DNA from: Sulfurimonas sp.
Lineage (GTDB): Bacteria > Campylobacterota > Campylobacteria > Campylobacterales > Sulfurimonadaceae
NCBI RefSeq assembly: GCF_018698455.1
Contig: NZ_JABIOQ010000030.1
Location: forward strand, 1 to 41,370
Direction of reading: 5' to 3'
DNA length: 41,370 bases
Shown: positions 16,434 through 25,716 of the stretch, in pieces
Position numbering within the stretch: position 1 is the first letter of the stretch
Layout of the letters: every line of letters begins with the position of its first letter
Notes under the pieces: generated by a model
Databases searched by the model: none
What the model saw: the letters and a program-made list of their open reading frames with translations, nothing else
Told to the model about the DNA's origin: nothing
Translations under genes and position numbers: made by a program

Positions 16434-16757
16434 ATGAAAATAATGAATAAAATAATAATACTAGTTATGATAATGGCAGGTTCACTCGCAGCACAAGTTA
16501 AAGGTGATGTTGAAGTTCCATATATCTCATACGAGATAAAAATGGGCGAAGGTTTTGATGCCATTCAAGCTAACTGTCTTATGTGTCACTCTTTTGGTTA
16601 TGTTATAAACCAAGGTCCACAATCAAAAGACTTTTGGGCGAAGAAAACAAAGAAAATGATAACTCACTTTAAAATGCCTATGACAGAAGATTCAAAAGAT
16701 TTTGAAACAGTTGTTAACTACTTATTTACATACTATGGTAATGGTAAACTTAAATAA
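16434..16757 (+). CDS. sorB: periplasmic monohaem cytochrome c (SorB-like)
   Basis: A 107-residue protein with a signal peptide (about 1-20, ending SLAAQ) and one haem-binding CLMCH motif (Cys48, Cys51, His52). A Met in HFKMPM (81 or 83) is the likely sixth ligand. It begins one base after the sorA stop. Cytochromes of this size paired with SorA take electrons from sulfite oxidation; SoxD, the partner of SoxC, is normally larger with two haem sites, which supports the Sor assignment. Followed by a bidirectional terminator. Confidence 0.85.
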   Translation: MKIMNKIIILVMIMAGSLAAQVKGDVEVPYISYEIKMGEGFDAIQANCLMCHSFGYVINQGPQSKDFWAKKTKKMITHFKMPMTEDSKDFETVVNYLFTYYGNGKLK

Positions 16758-16769
16758 ATAAAGACTAAT

Positions 16770-16808
16770 AAAAAGGAGCAAAGTAAGAGATTACTTATCG
16801 CTCTTTTT
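16770..16808. terminator. bidirectional terminator between sorB and a small membrane gene
   Basis: Inverted repeat: AAAAAGGAGC (16770-16779) pairs with GCTCTTTTT (16800-16808) apart from one bulged G, and inside it AAGTAA (16781-16786) pairs with TTACTT (16791-16796) around a 4-base loop. There are A's on one side and T's on the other, so it can act for both strands. Its right half covers the last codons of the minus-strand gene. Confidence 0.7.
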
Positions 16809-16898
16809 AGATTTTAAAACTACATAAAATATTCCCGCAATCACTATAAATACAGCAACCCTAATACTTAATGTTGTTATGTCTGTTGTATCATTCAT
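16791..16898 (-). CDS. 35-residue single-pass membrane protein
   Basis: A small unannotated-type gene: 35 codons, ATG at 16898, TAA at 16793-16791. A good RBS (GAGGATAAG) lies about 4 bases before the start. The product is polar at the N-terminus (MNDTTDITTL), then one hydrophobic helix (VAVFIVIAGIFYVVL) and a basic tail (KSKKSDK), a typical small membrane protein with the tail inside by the positive-inside rule. It is convergent with sorB and its end overlaps the shared terminator. Function unknown; small subunits of respiratory complexes look like this, but there is no direct evidence. Confidence 0.6.
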   Translation of the reverse strand: MNDTTDITTLSIRVAVFIVIAGIFYVVLKSKKSDK

Positions 16899-17015
16899 AC
16901 TCTTATCCTCATAATTATGTATTAAAAAAATCATAACATAAATACAAGTAATAAAGAAGTAATTTATGTAGAATTTAGTATCATTGCTTAAATTATTATC
17001 AAGAAGGTATGGTCA

Positions 17016-18614
17016 ATGTTTCAAACTATAAAGTCTAAATTTATACTTAATGTTAGTGTCTCAATAGTATCTCTAATTATTATATTAATTGTGTCTTATT
17101 TTATTGCTATTAGTAATATAAAAGCAATTATGATAACTGACATTTCTATAGTTGCTAAAACAGTTGGTAGTGCTGTAAACTATATAGCTAAGAAGAATAG
17201 CACGGGTTATAAAGATGAAGAGGTTAAGGCCTTTATTCGTGGGATGAAAGTAGGAAAAAGTGGATATGTATACCTTATTTCAAGCGATGGTACACTTTTG
17301 GCACATCCAAAGAAAGAGGGTACAAATCTTAGTGCTACTGATTATGGAAATTATATTATTTCTCATAAAGAAGGAGGGGTATACTCTTATACTTCTTCAA
17401 CTACAGGACAAGAAAAATTTGCAGCATTTAGATATATACCAGAATGGGATGCTTGGCTAGTGCCAGGTGTAAATAAGGCTGATTATTTTGATGATATAAA
17501 TACACATTTTATAGAGTACTTCTCAGGTTTACTCTTTTTCTTTATTTTTGTTTTAATACTTATAAATTATTTTACTGGAACTGTGATTCTTAAAAATGCA
17601 CAAAGTCTTAAAGATGTAGCACATGACTTAAGTGTGGGTGAGGGTGATTTACAAATAAAACTACCAGTATTAAAAACGAAAGATGTATTTAGAAGCATTA
17701 GTATTGAAATGAACGCATTTTTAGACAAAATACATAATACAATTGTCAATATCAAATCAAGTAGTCATTACCAGACTCTTTTAGCCGTAGAACTGAGTAT
17801 ACTTACTAAAAAACTAAGAGATACCACAACAAATTCTGGTGATATGGCAAAAGAGACTATGAGTGAACTTAATAGTGTTAGCAATTTACTTGAAAAAAAT
17901 GTAGAAGATTCCAAAGAAATCTTGAAGATAAATACACAAAGCTCATCTGTTTTAGTGGGAACAACACAAAAGATAGAAGGGATTATTAGCAGTATCTCGA
18001 CAACACAAGAGAGTGCTGATACTATAAGTCATGAGTTTGGAAAACTTATAAATGACATTGAGGGTTTAAAAGAGATAACAAATGTTATTCGTGATATTTC
18101 AGAAAAAACAAATTTACTTGCACTAAACGCAGCGATAGAAGCAGCTCGTGCAGGTGAACATGGTCGTGGATTTGCTGTTGTTGCAGAAGAGGTTAGAAAA
18201 CTATCAGAGAGTACAAATAAGGCTATTAATGAGGTGGATGCTTCCATATCTGTCCTTGTTCAATCTGTTGGTGATGCGACAGAACAAATAGATAATAATA
18301 AAGAGATTGTTCAGACACTTGTTGTTTACGGAGAAGAGGTAAGAGCTGATTTTGTAAATATGGGTGACAGTATCAATAAGAGTGTGGTTCTTGCAGATGA
18401 TTCACAAGAAAGTATGGGACATATGGAAACTCAAATAATTTCTATTGTTGAGAAGATCCAAGCTATAGCATCTTTATCATCTGAAAATGGAGAGTTTGCA
18501 AACGATGTAGATAATATTGCAAAAGAAGTAAATAGTGTTGATGCTGAAATAGATAAGAACTTAGGTTACTTTAAAACAAGAGAACCAGATACAAGTCGAA
18601 AATATATTAGATAG
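17016..18614 (+). CDS. methyl-accepting chemotaxis protein with Cache sensor
   Basis: A 532-residue chemoreceptor. One membrane helix at about 10-32, then a periplasmic single-Cache-type domain (about 35-165) with [20 protein letters not shown] (76-95) and the [14 protein letters not shown] segment, then a second membrane helix (about 168-190). The cytoplasmic part has a degenerate HAMP and the signalling hairpin with [20 protein letters not shown], the CheA/CheW contact tip. Cache domains of this kind bind small organic acids or similar ligands; the ligand cannot be predicted. RBS AAGG (17002-17005). Its 3' end overlaps the convergent PAP2 gene by 8 bases. Confidence 0.93.
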   Translation: MFQTIKSKFILNVSVSIVSLIIILIVSYFIAISNIKAIMITDISIVAKTVGSAVNYIAKKNSTGYKDEEVKAFIRGMKVGKSGYVYLISSDGTLLAHPKKEGTNLSATDYGNYIISHKEGGVYSYTSSTTGQEKFAAFRYIPEWDAWLVPGVNKADYFDDINTHFIEYFSGLLFFFIFVLILINYFTGTVILKNAQSLKDVAHDLSVGEGDLQIKLPVLKTKDVFRSISIEMNAFLDKIHNTIVNIKSSSHYQTLLAVELSILTKKLRDTTTNSGDMAKETMSELNSVSNLLEKNVEDSKEILKINTQSSSVLVGTTQKIEGIISSISTTQESADTISHEFGKLINDIEGLKEITNVIRDISEKTNLLALNAAIEAARAGEHGRGFAVVAEEVRKLSESTNKAINEVDASISVLVQSVGDATEQIDNNKEIVQTLVVYGEEVRADFVNMGDSINKSVVLADDSQESMGHMETQIISIVEKIQAIASLSSENGEFANDVDNIAKEVNSVDAEIDKNLGYFKTREPDTSRKYIR

Positions 18615-19281
18615 ATTTATGAGGATAAATTTTTAGTTTATAGCAGATAAAGAGTGTCGAAAGTATTCCAACTAAGGCTCCTGCTAAAACATCACCTACA
18701 AAGTGATCATTAGCAAGGATTCTACTCCCTGCACCAAGAAGAGTAATACTTAACCATAGATAGATGTACTTTGGTGCTATGATACTCATAAAGGTAAAAA
18801 CTGCAAAACTTGTAGTTGCATGTCCTGATGGGAAAGACGTATAGTGTGTTGAGTTTTGAATCATCATACTGATATGGTACTCGATGTTTTGCACGAATGA
18901 AAACTCTGGGTTTTGTGTAATTAAAAATCCAAAACTATCTTCACCATTTTCTAACTTCCATGGACGTAATCTTCCAAAAATCATCTTGAGCACTAGACTA
19001 ATAAAACCTGAAAATATATTTGCATAGAGAAGAAAGAGAAACCTACTTTTATAGAGTTCATTCTTCTTAATATAAGTAGAATAAACAGTACCTAAAATAG
19101 CAATGCCTATATACCAGTGTGACTCTCCAAGCATGCTCGCAGTCTTTCCAAATTGTTTGTATATATCTGCATGCTCTATGAAGTATAAAGAGATACTTTT
19201 GTCTACTGTGAAGTATGAAGTAACTATAAGTAGTAGCATAGTAAATGTAAAAATGAAGTATGCTCTTTTTGAAAATATCAT
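18607..19281 (-). CDS. PAP2-family membrane phosphatase
   Basis: About 224 residues with six hydrophobic segments and all three phosphatase motifs of the PAP2 family: [10 protein letters not shown] (K-x6-RP), FPSGHATTS (PSGH), and [12 protein letters not shown] (SR-x5-H-x3-D). The start is taken at 19281, where ATG forms an ATGA overlap with the upstream gene and AAGGA lies 6 bases before it; a start at 19305 would add 8 residues without an RBS. Last gene of the 11-gene envelope-glycan operon. PAP2 enzymes dephosphorylate lipid phosphates; the mycobacterial counterpart in the DPA locus (Rv3807c) has this fold, so removal of the 5-phosphate from polyprenyl-phosphoribose phosphate, or recycling of polyprenyl pyrophosphate, are both plausible. 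Confidence 0.85.
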   Translation of the reverse strand: MIFSKRAYFIFTFTMLLLIVTSYFTVDKSISLYFIEHADIYKQFGKTASMLGESHWYIGIAILGTVYSTYIKKNELYKSRFLFLLYANIFSGFISLVLKMIFGRLRPWKLENGEDSFGFLITQNPEFSFVQNIEYHISMMIQNSTHYTSFPSGHATTSFAVFTFMSIIAPKYIYLWLSITLLGAGSRILANDHFVGDVLAGALVGILSTLFICYKLKIYPHKSI

Positions 19282-20708
19282 CGTATTCCTTGATAGTTTA
19301 TGCACTTGATAAGAGCTATATTTTTCTTCTCTTGACTCTTATCTATAAGATTAAAAGAATTAAGCTCTATAATACTGTCACACTGCATATAAGATGCTAT
19401 GTCTTTATGTGCAAAACTGATATCTATAACTATTAAATCCTTACCAATAGGTGAACTTTTTTGCCAGATATCAAATTGGTCATGGCGTTTATCTAAAAGA
19501 AAAACTTCTGAGCTGTATTTTTTGTTATATACTATTGCTCGTGAAGCGAGAGTCCAAAGAGTCACTCCAATAGCTTCATTTTTAGGGTTTTTTATCTCTG
19601 CGTTTGCCTTGCTCATTATTTTTTCAAAACCATATATATCAAGTTGTAATGAGTTTTCATCTGGAAGAGGCACTATTTTTGTAGCTATCTCTATGTATAT
19701 CAGAGCAGATAGTGTTATTCCAAGAAGTATAGAAAACAGAGTGTATTTCTTAGCCTTGCCATATAAATAGTAACTTCCTATGGGAATAAAAAGTAGATAA
19801 AAAAGTGCTGACCAATGAGGAAGCGCACGAGAATATAAAGAGTTGTAAGCGAAAAACAAGAAGAGAACTGAACCAAATAAAGCTGATAATAGTAGTATGT
19901 CATTAGATGACTTGAAAGCTCTATATAAACCATAAAAGGCAATTAGAAATAGAAGTGGGTTATAAGTTGCAAACTGTCCACCAAGAGAAAGAAAAAGATT
20001 TTGTAACTCTATGTTAGAGTTACCCATAACATGATTACTTTGGTAAGTAAAACTCTCCCAGTCGGTTTGTATGTTCCAGTATATTACCGGGAGTACAATG
20101 GTAAACGCGAGAAGAATAGAAAGTATGATCTTAGGATTTATAAATACATCAAATCTCTTTTTAATGATGAAGTATAAAACAATAGGTACTATAAAAAGAA
20201 CAGCTGTATATTTTGAAAGTCCTGTAAGTCCAAGCAATAATCCTAGTAAAAGCCAGTTCTTAAAAGAATCATTTTTCTCTAAGTTAATAACACAAAAGAT
20301 AATGGGAATAATAAAAAGAAATAGAAGTGTATCAGGCATAAGCATAAGAAAAAGGGCATTAAATATAAATGCACCATGCAATGCAAGTACTCCAATAAAG
20401 GCTTTTCTCGCATCTAAGTTAATTTGGTAAAGAAGTTTATAAACAAATAAAGAAGTGATAAAACCAATAGTTATAGCACTTACTCTAGCCCCAAATTCAT
20501 TTACCCCAAAAACAGATGTAAAAAGGTACTGAGTCCATCCAACAAGAGGAGGGTGGTCATAGTAACTCCAGTCAAGATTAAGCGCATAAATAAGGTAATG
20601 AGCTTCATCAGCTCCTAGACCAAGAAAAGGTGCAATAAGTAGCCTGAAAATGGCTACAAAGCTGATGAAGTATAAAAGAGGAGAATGTTCTTTGCTAGTT
20701 AAGTTCAT
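19278..20708 (-). CDS. GT-C glycosyltransferase, GT39/ArnT-like (copy 1)
   Basis: About 476 residues, many membrane segments, with the GT-C signature near the N-terminus: GADEAHYLIYALNL followed by YYDHPPLVGW. Such enzymes take a sugar from a polyprenyl-phosphate carrier and attach it to an acceptor on the periplasmic side. The ATG is at 20708, with a TTG immediately before it as a less likely start. It overlaps the GT9 gene by 14 bases and the PAP2 gene by 4. One of three related GT-C genes in this operon. Given the DprE1/DprE2/UbiA genes upstream, the donor is probably a polyprenyl-phospho-pentose; the acceptor is unknown. Confidence 0.85.
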   Translation of the reverse strand: MNLTSKEHSPLLYFISFVAIFRLLIAPFLGLGADEAHYLIYALNLDWSYYDHPPLVGWTQYLFTSVFGVNEFGARVSAITIGFITSLFVYKLLYQINLDARKAFIGVLALHGAFIFNALFLMLMPDTLLFLFIIPIIFCVINLEKNDSFKNWLLLGLLLGLTGLSKYTAVLFIVPIVLYFIIKKRFDVFINPKIILSILLAFTIVLPVIYWNIQTDWESFTYQSNHVMGNSNIELQNLFLSLGGQFATYNPLLFLIAFYGLYRAFKSSNDILLLSALFGSVLFLFFAYNSLYSRALPHWSALFYLLFIPIGSYYLYGKAKKYTLFSILLGITLSALIYIEIATKIVPLPDENSLQLDIYGFEKIMSKANAEIKNPKNEAIGVTLWTLASRAIVYNKKYSSEVFLLDKRHDQFDIWQKSSPIGKDLIVIDISFAHKDIASYMQCDSIIELNSFNLIDKSQEKKNIALIKCINYQGIR

Positions 20709-21915
20709 CAAGCTTGAATTTTAGCGTGTTAAATACCCAGTCAGGCGTAATGATTTTAATACATTGGTTATCACTACATGGCGTTTTTCTATGGTTTGAA
20801 GCACTTACACAAGGAGAACATGACATATGTGAGTAAATAGGTGTTGTAGGTCCAAGAGAGCCATATAGAGCAGGTGTTTCAGGTCCAAAAATAACAAATG
20901 TATGCATATCAGTTATAGAAGCGAAGTGAGCAGGTCCTGAATCATTTGTCAGCATAAAAGCACAAACACTATAAAGTGCAGGGAGTTGTAAAAATTTTAC
21001 AGCTCCAGCAAAGTTAATACAGCGTTTATCACCTACATAATCAGCAAGCAGTTGTGCTCCATCTTTTTCAGAAGGTGCACCAGTCAGAAGTACTATTGCA
21101 TTTTCATTGTATGCTAATATTTTGTTGATAACTTCTCCGTAGTTTTCTCTATCCCAACGTCTTTGAGGAAGGAGGTCTGAAGCATTTGAGTTTACTAATA
21201 TAACAGGATTTTTTTCTTTGTCAAAACCTTCATATATACCTGAGATAGTTGAAAGAATAGATTCTTGCTCTTCATCACTAATAGTCGCTTTGGCTATTTC
21301 TATCTCTGAATCAGGAATAATTCTTTTCATAAATGGAAGTTCTTGACTTTCACTTAAAAGTGCATCTACAAGTGCAATGAAGTTTTTAGAGATATGCTGG
21401 TGTGCATTATAAGCTACTTTGTGTGTTAAAAAGTCTCCACGATACAGCCCTTCATTATGAAACGCATGAAAACCTACAGTATTAGTAGCTCCACTAGCTG
21501 CACTTAGTAGTGCTGTAAAACGAGAAAATAGTTCAAGGTCTATAACCGAGTCTATCTCTTTTTCTCTACACCATTTGAAAAATGCTAAAGATGTTTGAGC
21601 TATTTCCATTATTCCACTTTCATCTATAGTGAAAATATTTTCTTCTTTTACAGTCTCAAGAAGTTGGAGGGATGCCTTGTTTTTAGAAAAGATTACAAAG
21701 TAAAGTTCACCCTCGATGTTTGCTTTGAGCTTACGCATAGCAGGGTCGACTAAGATGGCACTTCCCATTTCTGAGAGTTCAATGAGAAGTACATTTTTTG
21801 CTTTTTGTTGTTTTGGTGGTACGAAAGCTTGTATAGTTTTTTTGATGATTGTACCTGCAAAAGCTAGTGGAACACCTGCATAATGGTCTATATTTCTCAT
21901 TGTGTCTACGTTCAT
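20695..21915 (-). CDS. GT9 heptosyltransferase-like glycosyltransferase
   Basis: A 406-residue GT-B enzyme of family 9 (ADP-heptose:LPS heptosyltransferase type). The C-terminal donor-binding region is clear: MLTNDSGPAHFAS, then TFVIFGPETPALYGSLGP. The N-terminal half has VLLIELSEMGSAILVDPAMR. The acceptor site cannot be deduced, and family members use ADP-heptose or related sugars on lipid A-core. Three or four clustered cysteines near the end (SCSPCVSASN, PCSDNQC) are a recurrent feature of such enzymes. There are 45 bases between it and the flippase-like gene upstream. It links the operon to lipopolysaccharide or another lipid-linked glycan. Confidence 0.85.
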   Translation of the reverse strand: MNVDTMRNIDHYAGVPLAFAGTIIKKTIQAFVPPKQQKAKNVLLIELSEMGSAILVDPAMRKLKANIEGELYFVIFSKNKASLQLLETVKEENIFTIDESGIMEIAQTSLAFFKWCREKEIDSVIDLELFSRFTALLSAASGATNTVGFHAFHNEGLYRGDFLTHKVAYNAHQHISKNFIALVDALLSESQELPFMKRIIPDSEIEIAKATISDEEQESILSTISGIYEGFDKEKNPVILVNSNASDLLPQRRWDRENYGEVINKILAYNENAIVLLTGAPSEKDGAQLLADYVGDKRCINFAGAVKFLQLPALYSVCAFMLTNDSGPAHFASITDMHTFVIFGPETPALYGSLGPTTPIYSHMSCSPCVSASNHRKTPCSDNQCIKIITPDWVFNTLKFKLDELN

Positions 21916-21960
21916 TGTAATTTATCCTTCTCTATTTTAGTTATTTATAGGGCTTTAGGT

Positions 21961-22866
21961 TTATGTTGTTTTTTTACTCTTTATCCAAAAGTATGAACCT
22001 GGTAATGCACTGAGTATAAGGAGTAAACCATAAAGTATACTCATAGCAAGTACCTTAGTCTGGTCTGCTCCAACAAGCATAAAGATACCTATCATAGCAC
22101 CTTCTCGCACTCCCCAACCCGCAAGTGATATAGGGACAATAGTAAGGAGAAACACAGGTGGAACAGCTATGAGTAAAGTCTGAAAACTAAGGTCAAGTCC
22201 AAGTGCTAGAGAAAGTCCATACATCGTTAAGACTGAAAACAGGTGTACGATGACAGAAATACTAATATGTTGAATAAGTAGTAGTCTTGAGGCATAAAGA
22301 GAATTAAGTCTATTTGCAAGTCTTACAAAAAGGTTTAAAAATTTAATATTTGCTAAAAATTTTAGATGATGTAGCTGAAAAAGGAGACTAAAACCTATGA
22401 TTCCAACCAGTGCTATAAAAATTATAAGCTGAGAAAAATCACTTTCAAATGTTCCATAAAAAACGAGTGAAGCCAAAAGGTTTAAAACTAAAAGACCAAC
22501 TAGACCGACTACTCTGTCTACAAAAACACCATAAAAAGCATCTTTTTTATCATACTCTTTTCTTGTAAGGTCGATGATGCGAACTGCATCACCACCTATG
22601 CTAGAGGGGAGAACTTGGTTGAAGAAAGTTCCTTTGAAGTAGCTCTGAACATAAAATGAGAGTTTCTCTTTGAAAACTAAAAGTTGAGAAATTTTAAACC
22701 ATCGGTATGCAGCTAAGTATGTAGAGATGAGTTGCATTATAAGTGCGACTACTATCCATCCACCATGAGAGTTAAAGATGATTTTACTAAATTCAACAAA
22801 ATTTATCTCACGAAATAGAAAGTAAAAAATAGCAATGGTTATTAAGAGTTTAATAATGTTTTTCAT
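21961..22866 (-). CDS. flippase-like membrane protein (LPG_synthase_TM / UPF0104)
   Basis: 301 residues with about eight hydrophobic segments and the family's hallmarks: FFNQVLPSSIGGDAVRI (about 95-111) and the C-terminal SLAGWGVREGAMIGIF. These are the membrane half of lysyl-phosphatidylglycerol synthase found alone; stand-alone members are suspected lipid or glycolipid flippases. In this operon it would move a polyprenyl-linked sugar or a glycolipid across the inner membrane. The role is inference from fold and context. Confidence 0.8.
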   Translation of the reverse strand: MKNIIKLLITIAIFYFLFREINFVEFSKIIFNSHGGWIVVALIMQLISTYLAAYRWFKISQLLVFKEKLSFYVQSYFKGTFFNQVLPSSIGGDAVRIIDLTRKEYDKKDAFYGVFVDRVVGLVGLLVLNLLASLVFYGTFESDFSQLIIFIALVGIIGFSLLFQLHHLKFLANIKFLNLFVRLANRLNSLYASRLLLIQHISISVIVHLFSVLTMYGLSLALGLDLSFQTLLIAVPPVFLLTIVPISLAGWGVREGAMIGIFMLVGADQTKVLAMSILYGLLLILSALPGSYFWIKSKKTT

Positions 22867-22913
22867 ATGAGTATTATTTTATCTAAATAATTGTTAAAAA
22901 TAGAATAATTGGG

Positions 22914-23492
22914 TTAGATTTTATATGCAAAGTCTGCAATTTCTAGCATCTGTTTATCTCCAGAACTATCTCCATAGGCATATATGGCATCGTACTCATC
23001 AAGGTTAAGATGTTTTTTTATGCGAGAAAGCTTCTCTTCACCATGACAGTTTTTAGTGCTAAATCTTCCTGAAAATTGAGTATTTATAAACTCAAGTTCT
23101 GTTGATAAAAGTTCGACATTATGCTTTGATGTAAAAGGCTCTAACCAGCATCTCATAGAGGCAGAAACTACAAGAACTCTATCTCCATTTTCAATGTGGG
23201 ATAAAAACTTTTTGTATATTTCTTGATTTAAAATAGTAGGGAGCTTTTCATCTGAGTACCTCAGGGCAAGCTTTTTAAATGAGTTCTCATGGATACCTGA
23301 AAAGTAAAGTCTAAAAAAGAGCTGTTTTGCATAAGAGTTATCCATAATTTTTGTTTTATACAAAATAAATATAGGAAAAAAAAGTAGTAACTTTAAGTAG
23401 TAGGTTCTACTGCCCACGGCATACTTTACAAATTCTCCTAAGGAGTCCTTTGTTGTGAGAGTTCCATCAAAGTCAAAAAGAGCAAGTATCAC
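22914..23492 (-). CDS. HAD-IB phosphatase, probable polyprenyl-phosphoribose phosphatase
   Basis: 192 residues of the HAD superfamily, IB branch (SerB-like). Motif I is FDFDGTLT (Asp7 nucleophile, Asp9), motif II VVSAS, and motifs III/IV AYGDSSGDKQML. A cap with hydrophobic helices (YYLKLLLFFPIFILY) suggests contact with the membrane. Its ATG overlaps the end of the upstream GT-C gene (ATGA). In other bacteria HAD domains of this kind occur fused to UbiA-type prenyltransferases; with a stand-alone UbiA five genes upstream, a role as the 5-phosphate phosphatase of the polyprenyl-phosphoribose step is likely. The PAP2 enzyme is the rival candidate. Confidence 0.8.
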   Translation of the reverse strand: MILALFDFDGTLTTKDSLGEFVKYAVGSRTYYLKLLLFFPIFILYKTKIMDNSYAKQLFFRLYFSGIHENSFKKLALRYSDEKLPTILNQEIYKKFLSHIENGDRVLVVSASMRCWLEPFTSKHNVELLSTELEFINTQFSGRFSTKNCHGEEKLSRIKKHLNLDEYDAIYAYGDSSGDKQMLEIADFAYKI

Positions 23493-24985
23493 TTTATACT
23501 CTCATTAAAAGTGTATCTTTCATCAAAGTAGCATTCGCCTCGAGGCAGCCATTTTGGAATGGTATAAAACTCATCTTTTTGTTTTTGTAGATGAATATTT
23601 TTATATTTTTGATAATTAAAGCCCGTACAAGTTGCAAGATAAAATGGAATGTTTTTGATACTAAAAGTATCTATGGTTACTTTTGAGCAAACATTATCAA
23701 GCTCTTTAGTTTTGATGATTCTATTGTTAAAGAGGTGTACGTTCTCTCCATCAAGTTCACGTATATCTGTAAGCACATCATCAAATCTTCCAAACTTTGA
23801 GTCATTAAAAAGCATCATAATATCTTTTTTACAAAAGTATGAAAGTAGGGATGCATTAGTATAACCAAGAGCAAAAAGGTTCTCGGTTGTCTCGATGTTT
23901 GCACAAACAACCTTGTTCTCATCTGCAAAGAGCATATCTGGATAGAAGTAGCTTTTTGAGAGGTATGATGTAGGCAATGTCTTAAGGGCGATAAGAGCAC
24001 TTAAAATAACAACTATATGAATGAATGTAAAAATTGAGTTATATGTAAATAATTTTTTTAAATAACTATCATCTAAAAAACTAAAGAGTAAAAAGAAATA
24101 AGGAACAAAAAGTATAAACCAATGAATTCCAAGCTCATTTTTAAGAGCAACAAGAAAAAATATAAGAAACATAAAGCCTAAAATAAGGCTCAGTAGTTTA
24201 AAAAGTTCCTTATTCACAAAGTTTTTTCTACACTTATATAAAAAGTATAATGCCCAAGGAGTTGCAACATAGAAGAGATTTAAAAAGAAGTTTGTAACTG
24301 TTTGAAAGTTGTACTCACTCTCTGTTCTTGCAAAGAAGTTAAACATGATGTTATTCCAACAGCAGTTGTAGTTGAAGTAAAGGTTTTGAGCGATGGCTAA
24401 AAGTACTATAAACGCGACGATGGCTACATTTTTAATAGCCTCGCGTTTATAAACAATAAAAACAAATACTAAAAGAGAGATGAGTAAAAAAGCAACGAAG
24501 TACTTACTTAAAAAAGCAGCTCCTAAAAAAAGTCCAGAGAGTAGGGCATAAGTAATTTTTTTCTCTTTATGAAAAGAGTAAAGTAAAAACTGAGTTCCTA
24601 ATGTTCCAAAGAGTACAAGGGGAATGTCATTTGTAAAAAGAGACATAAGAATGTCTACGGGAGATGCTAAAAAAAGTAGTCCTAAAAAGAATGCTTTTTT
24701 CTCGTCCATATAGAGTTTGGCAATGTTTACTATACTAAATGCGACGATAATAGCACTCATAAAAGAGAAGAGTCTGAAAAATATATGACTTTCGCTTACA
24801 AAACTCATAAGGTAGATAAGCCAACCAACCATTGGAGGATGATCATAGTAACCACTACTGAGATGTGTAGCCCATTTGATAAAGTACGCTTCATCTCCTG
24901 TTAGAGGAACAAGAGCAAGTATAAGAAGTTTAAAAAGGAGTATAAACGCGACAAGTTTCACTTCATGTGGAAACTCTTTTATCAT
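23489..24985 (-). CDS. GT-C glycosyltransferase, GT39/ArnT-like (copy 2)
   Basis: 498 residues with the same N-terminal signature as the other two GT-C genes: TGDEAYFIKWATHL followed by YYDHPPMVGWLIYL. About 11-12 hydrophobic segments lie in the first 340 residues, then a soluble C-terminal domain of about 150 residues. It overlaps DprE2 upstream and HAD downstream by 4 bases each, so translation is coupled to the donor-making genes. It is expected to transfer a pentose from a polyprenyl carrier in the periplasm. Confidence 0.85.
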   Translation of the reverse strand: MIKEFPHEVKLVAFILLFKLLILALVPLTGDEAYFIKWATHLSSGYYDHPPMVGWLIYLMSFVSESHIFFRLFSFMSAIIVAFSIVNIAKLYMDEKKAFFLGLLFLASPVDILMSLFTNDIPLVLFGTLGTQFLLYSFHKEKKITYALLSGLFLGAAFLSKYFVAFLLISLLVFVFIVYKREAIKNVAIVAFIVLLAIAQNLYFNYNCCWNNIMFNFFARTESEYNFQTVTNFFLNLFYVATPWALYFLYKCRKNFVNKELFKLLSLILGFMFLIFFLVALKNELGIHWFILFVPYFFLLFSFLDDSYLKKLFTYNSIFTFIHIVVILSALIALKTLPTSYLSKSYFYPDMLFADENKVVCANIETTENLFALGYTNASLLSYFCKKDIMMLFNDSKFGRFDDVLTDIRELDGENVHLFNNRIIKTKELDNVCSKVTIDTFSIKNIPFYLATCTGFNYQKYKNIHLQKQKDEFYTIPKWLPRGECYFDERYTFNESIK

Positions 24986-25713
24986 ATACTCAGCTTTTTA
25001 AAGATGAACTCTGGAATACTTGTAATTATAAGCATAATATATCTCCAAATCCATTTTGTATAGAGAACATCTTTACCTGATTGTTGTGCTATAAATATAT
25101 CATCTGCAACATCACTCGGTTGTGCTGTTAATTTTTCAGGGAGGTCTAGGTTCTCCGTCATTTTTGTAGCAACAAAACCAGGTTTTACTGTTAAAACAGT
25201 AACACCAGACTCAAAAAGGCGGTTTCTTAAACCACTGAGGTAAGCACTAAACGCAGCCTTTGAACTTCCATAGATATAGTTTGTCTTACGACCACGATCT
25301 CCTGCAACAGAACTCACACCCACGATAAAGCCACGTCTTTGTTTCTCGAAGTCATTAGCTATGATGTTTAAAAGACTCACTACACCGGTATAGTTCACAC
25401 TGATAGTATTTAATGATTCACTCCAATCTTGCTCAGCCTTATGTTGTTCTGTCATATAACCAGCAACAACAATAACTCCTAGAGGTTTCTCATCTAGTGA
25501 GTCATAAAAATTTTCATGTGTATCGTAAGCGACTAAGTCCAAGTCTAGAAGTTGAACTTTAACACCTGAACGAACTTCAAGGTCATTTTTAAACTCACCG
25601 AGCTCATCTGATTTTCTAGCTGCTAAGTATAAGTCATACCCATTTTTCGCATAAACGCGAGCTGTCTCTTGTGCAACGATACTCTTTGCCCCGACTATTA
25701 GTACATAACTCAT
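24982..25713 (-). CDS. dprE2: DprE2-like short-chain reductase
   Basis: 243-residue SDR with an N-terminal nucleotide-binding motif (VLIVGAKSIVAQETAR), the catalytic Ser at about 134-135 (GVSSVAG), and Tyr148/Lys152 in YGSSK. It lies directly downstream of a DprE1-like gene with a 3-base gap, the pairing that defines decaprenylphosphoryl-ribose 2'-epimerase: DprE1 oxidises the 2'-OH to a keto group and DprE2 reduces it with NADH to the arabinose epimer. SDR sequence alone would not fix the substrate; the gene pair and the UbiA gene do so with fair confidence. Confidence 0.85.
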   Translation of the reverse strand: MSYVLIVGAKSIVAQETARVYAKNGYDLYLAARKSDELGEFKNDLEVRSGVKVQLLDLDLVAYDTHENFYDSLDEKPLGVIVVAGYMTEQHKAEQDWSESLNTISVNYTGVVSLLNIIANDFEKQRRGFIVGVSSVAGDRGRKTNYIYGSSKAAFSAYLSGLRNRLFESGVTVLTVKPGFVATKMTENLDLPEKLTAQPSDVADDIFIAQQSGKDVLYTKWIWRYIMLIITSIPEFIFKKLSI

Positions 25714-25716
25714 ATT

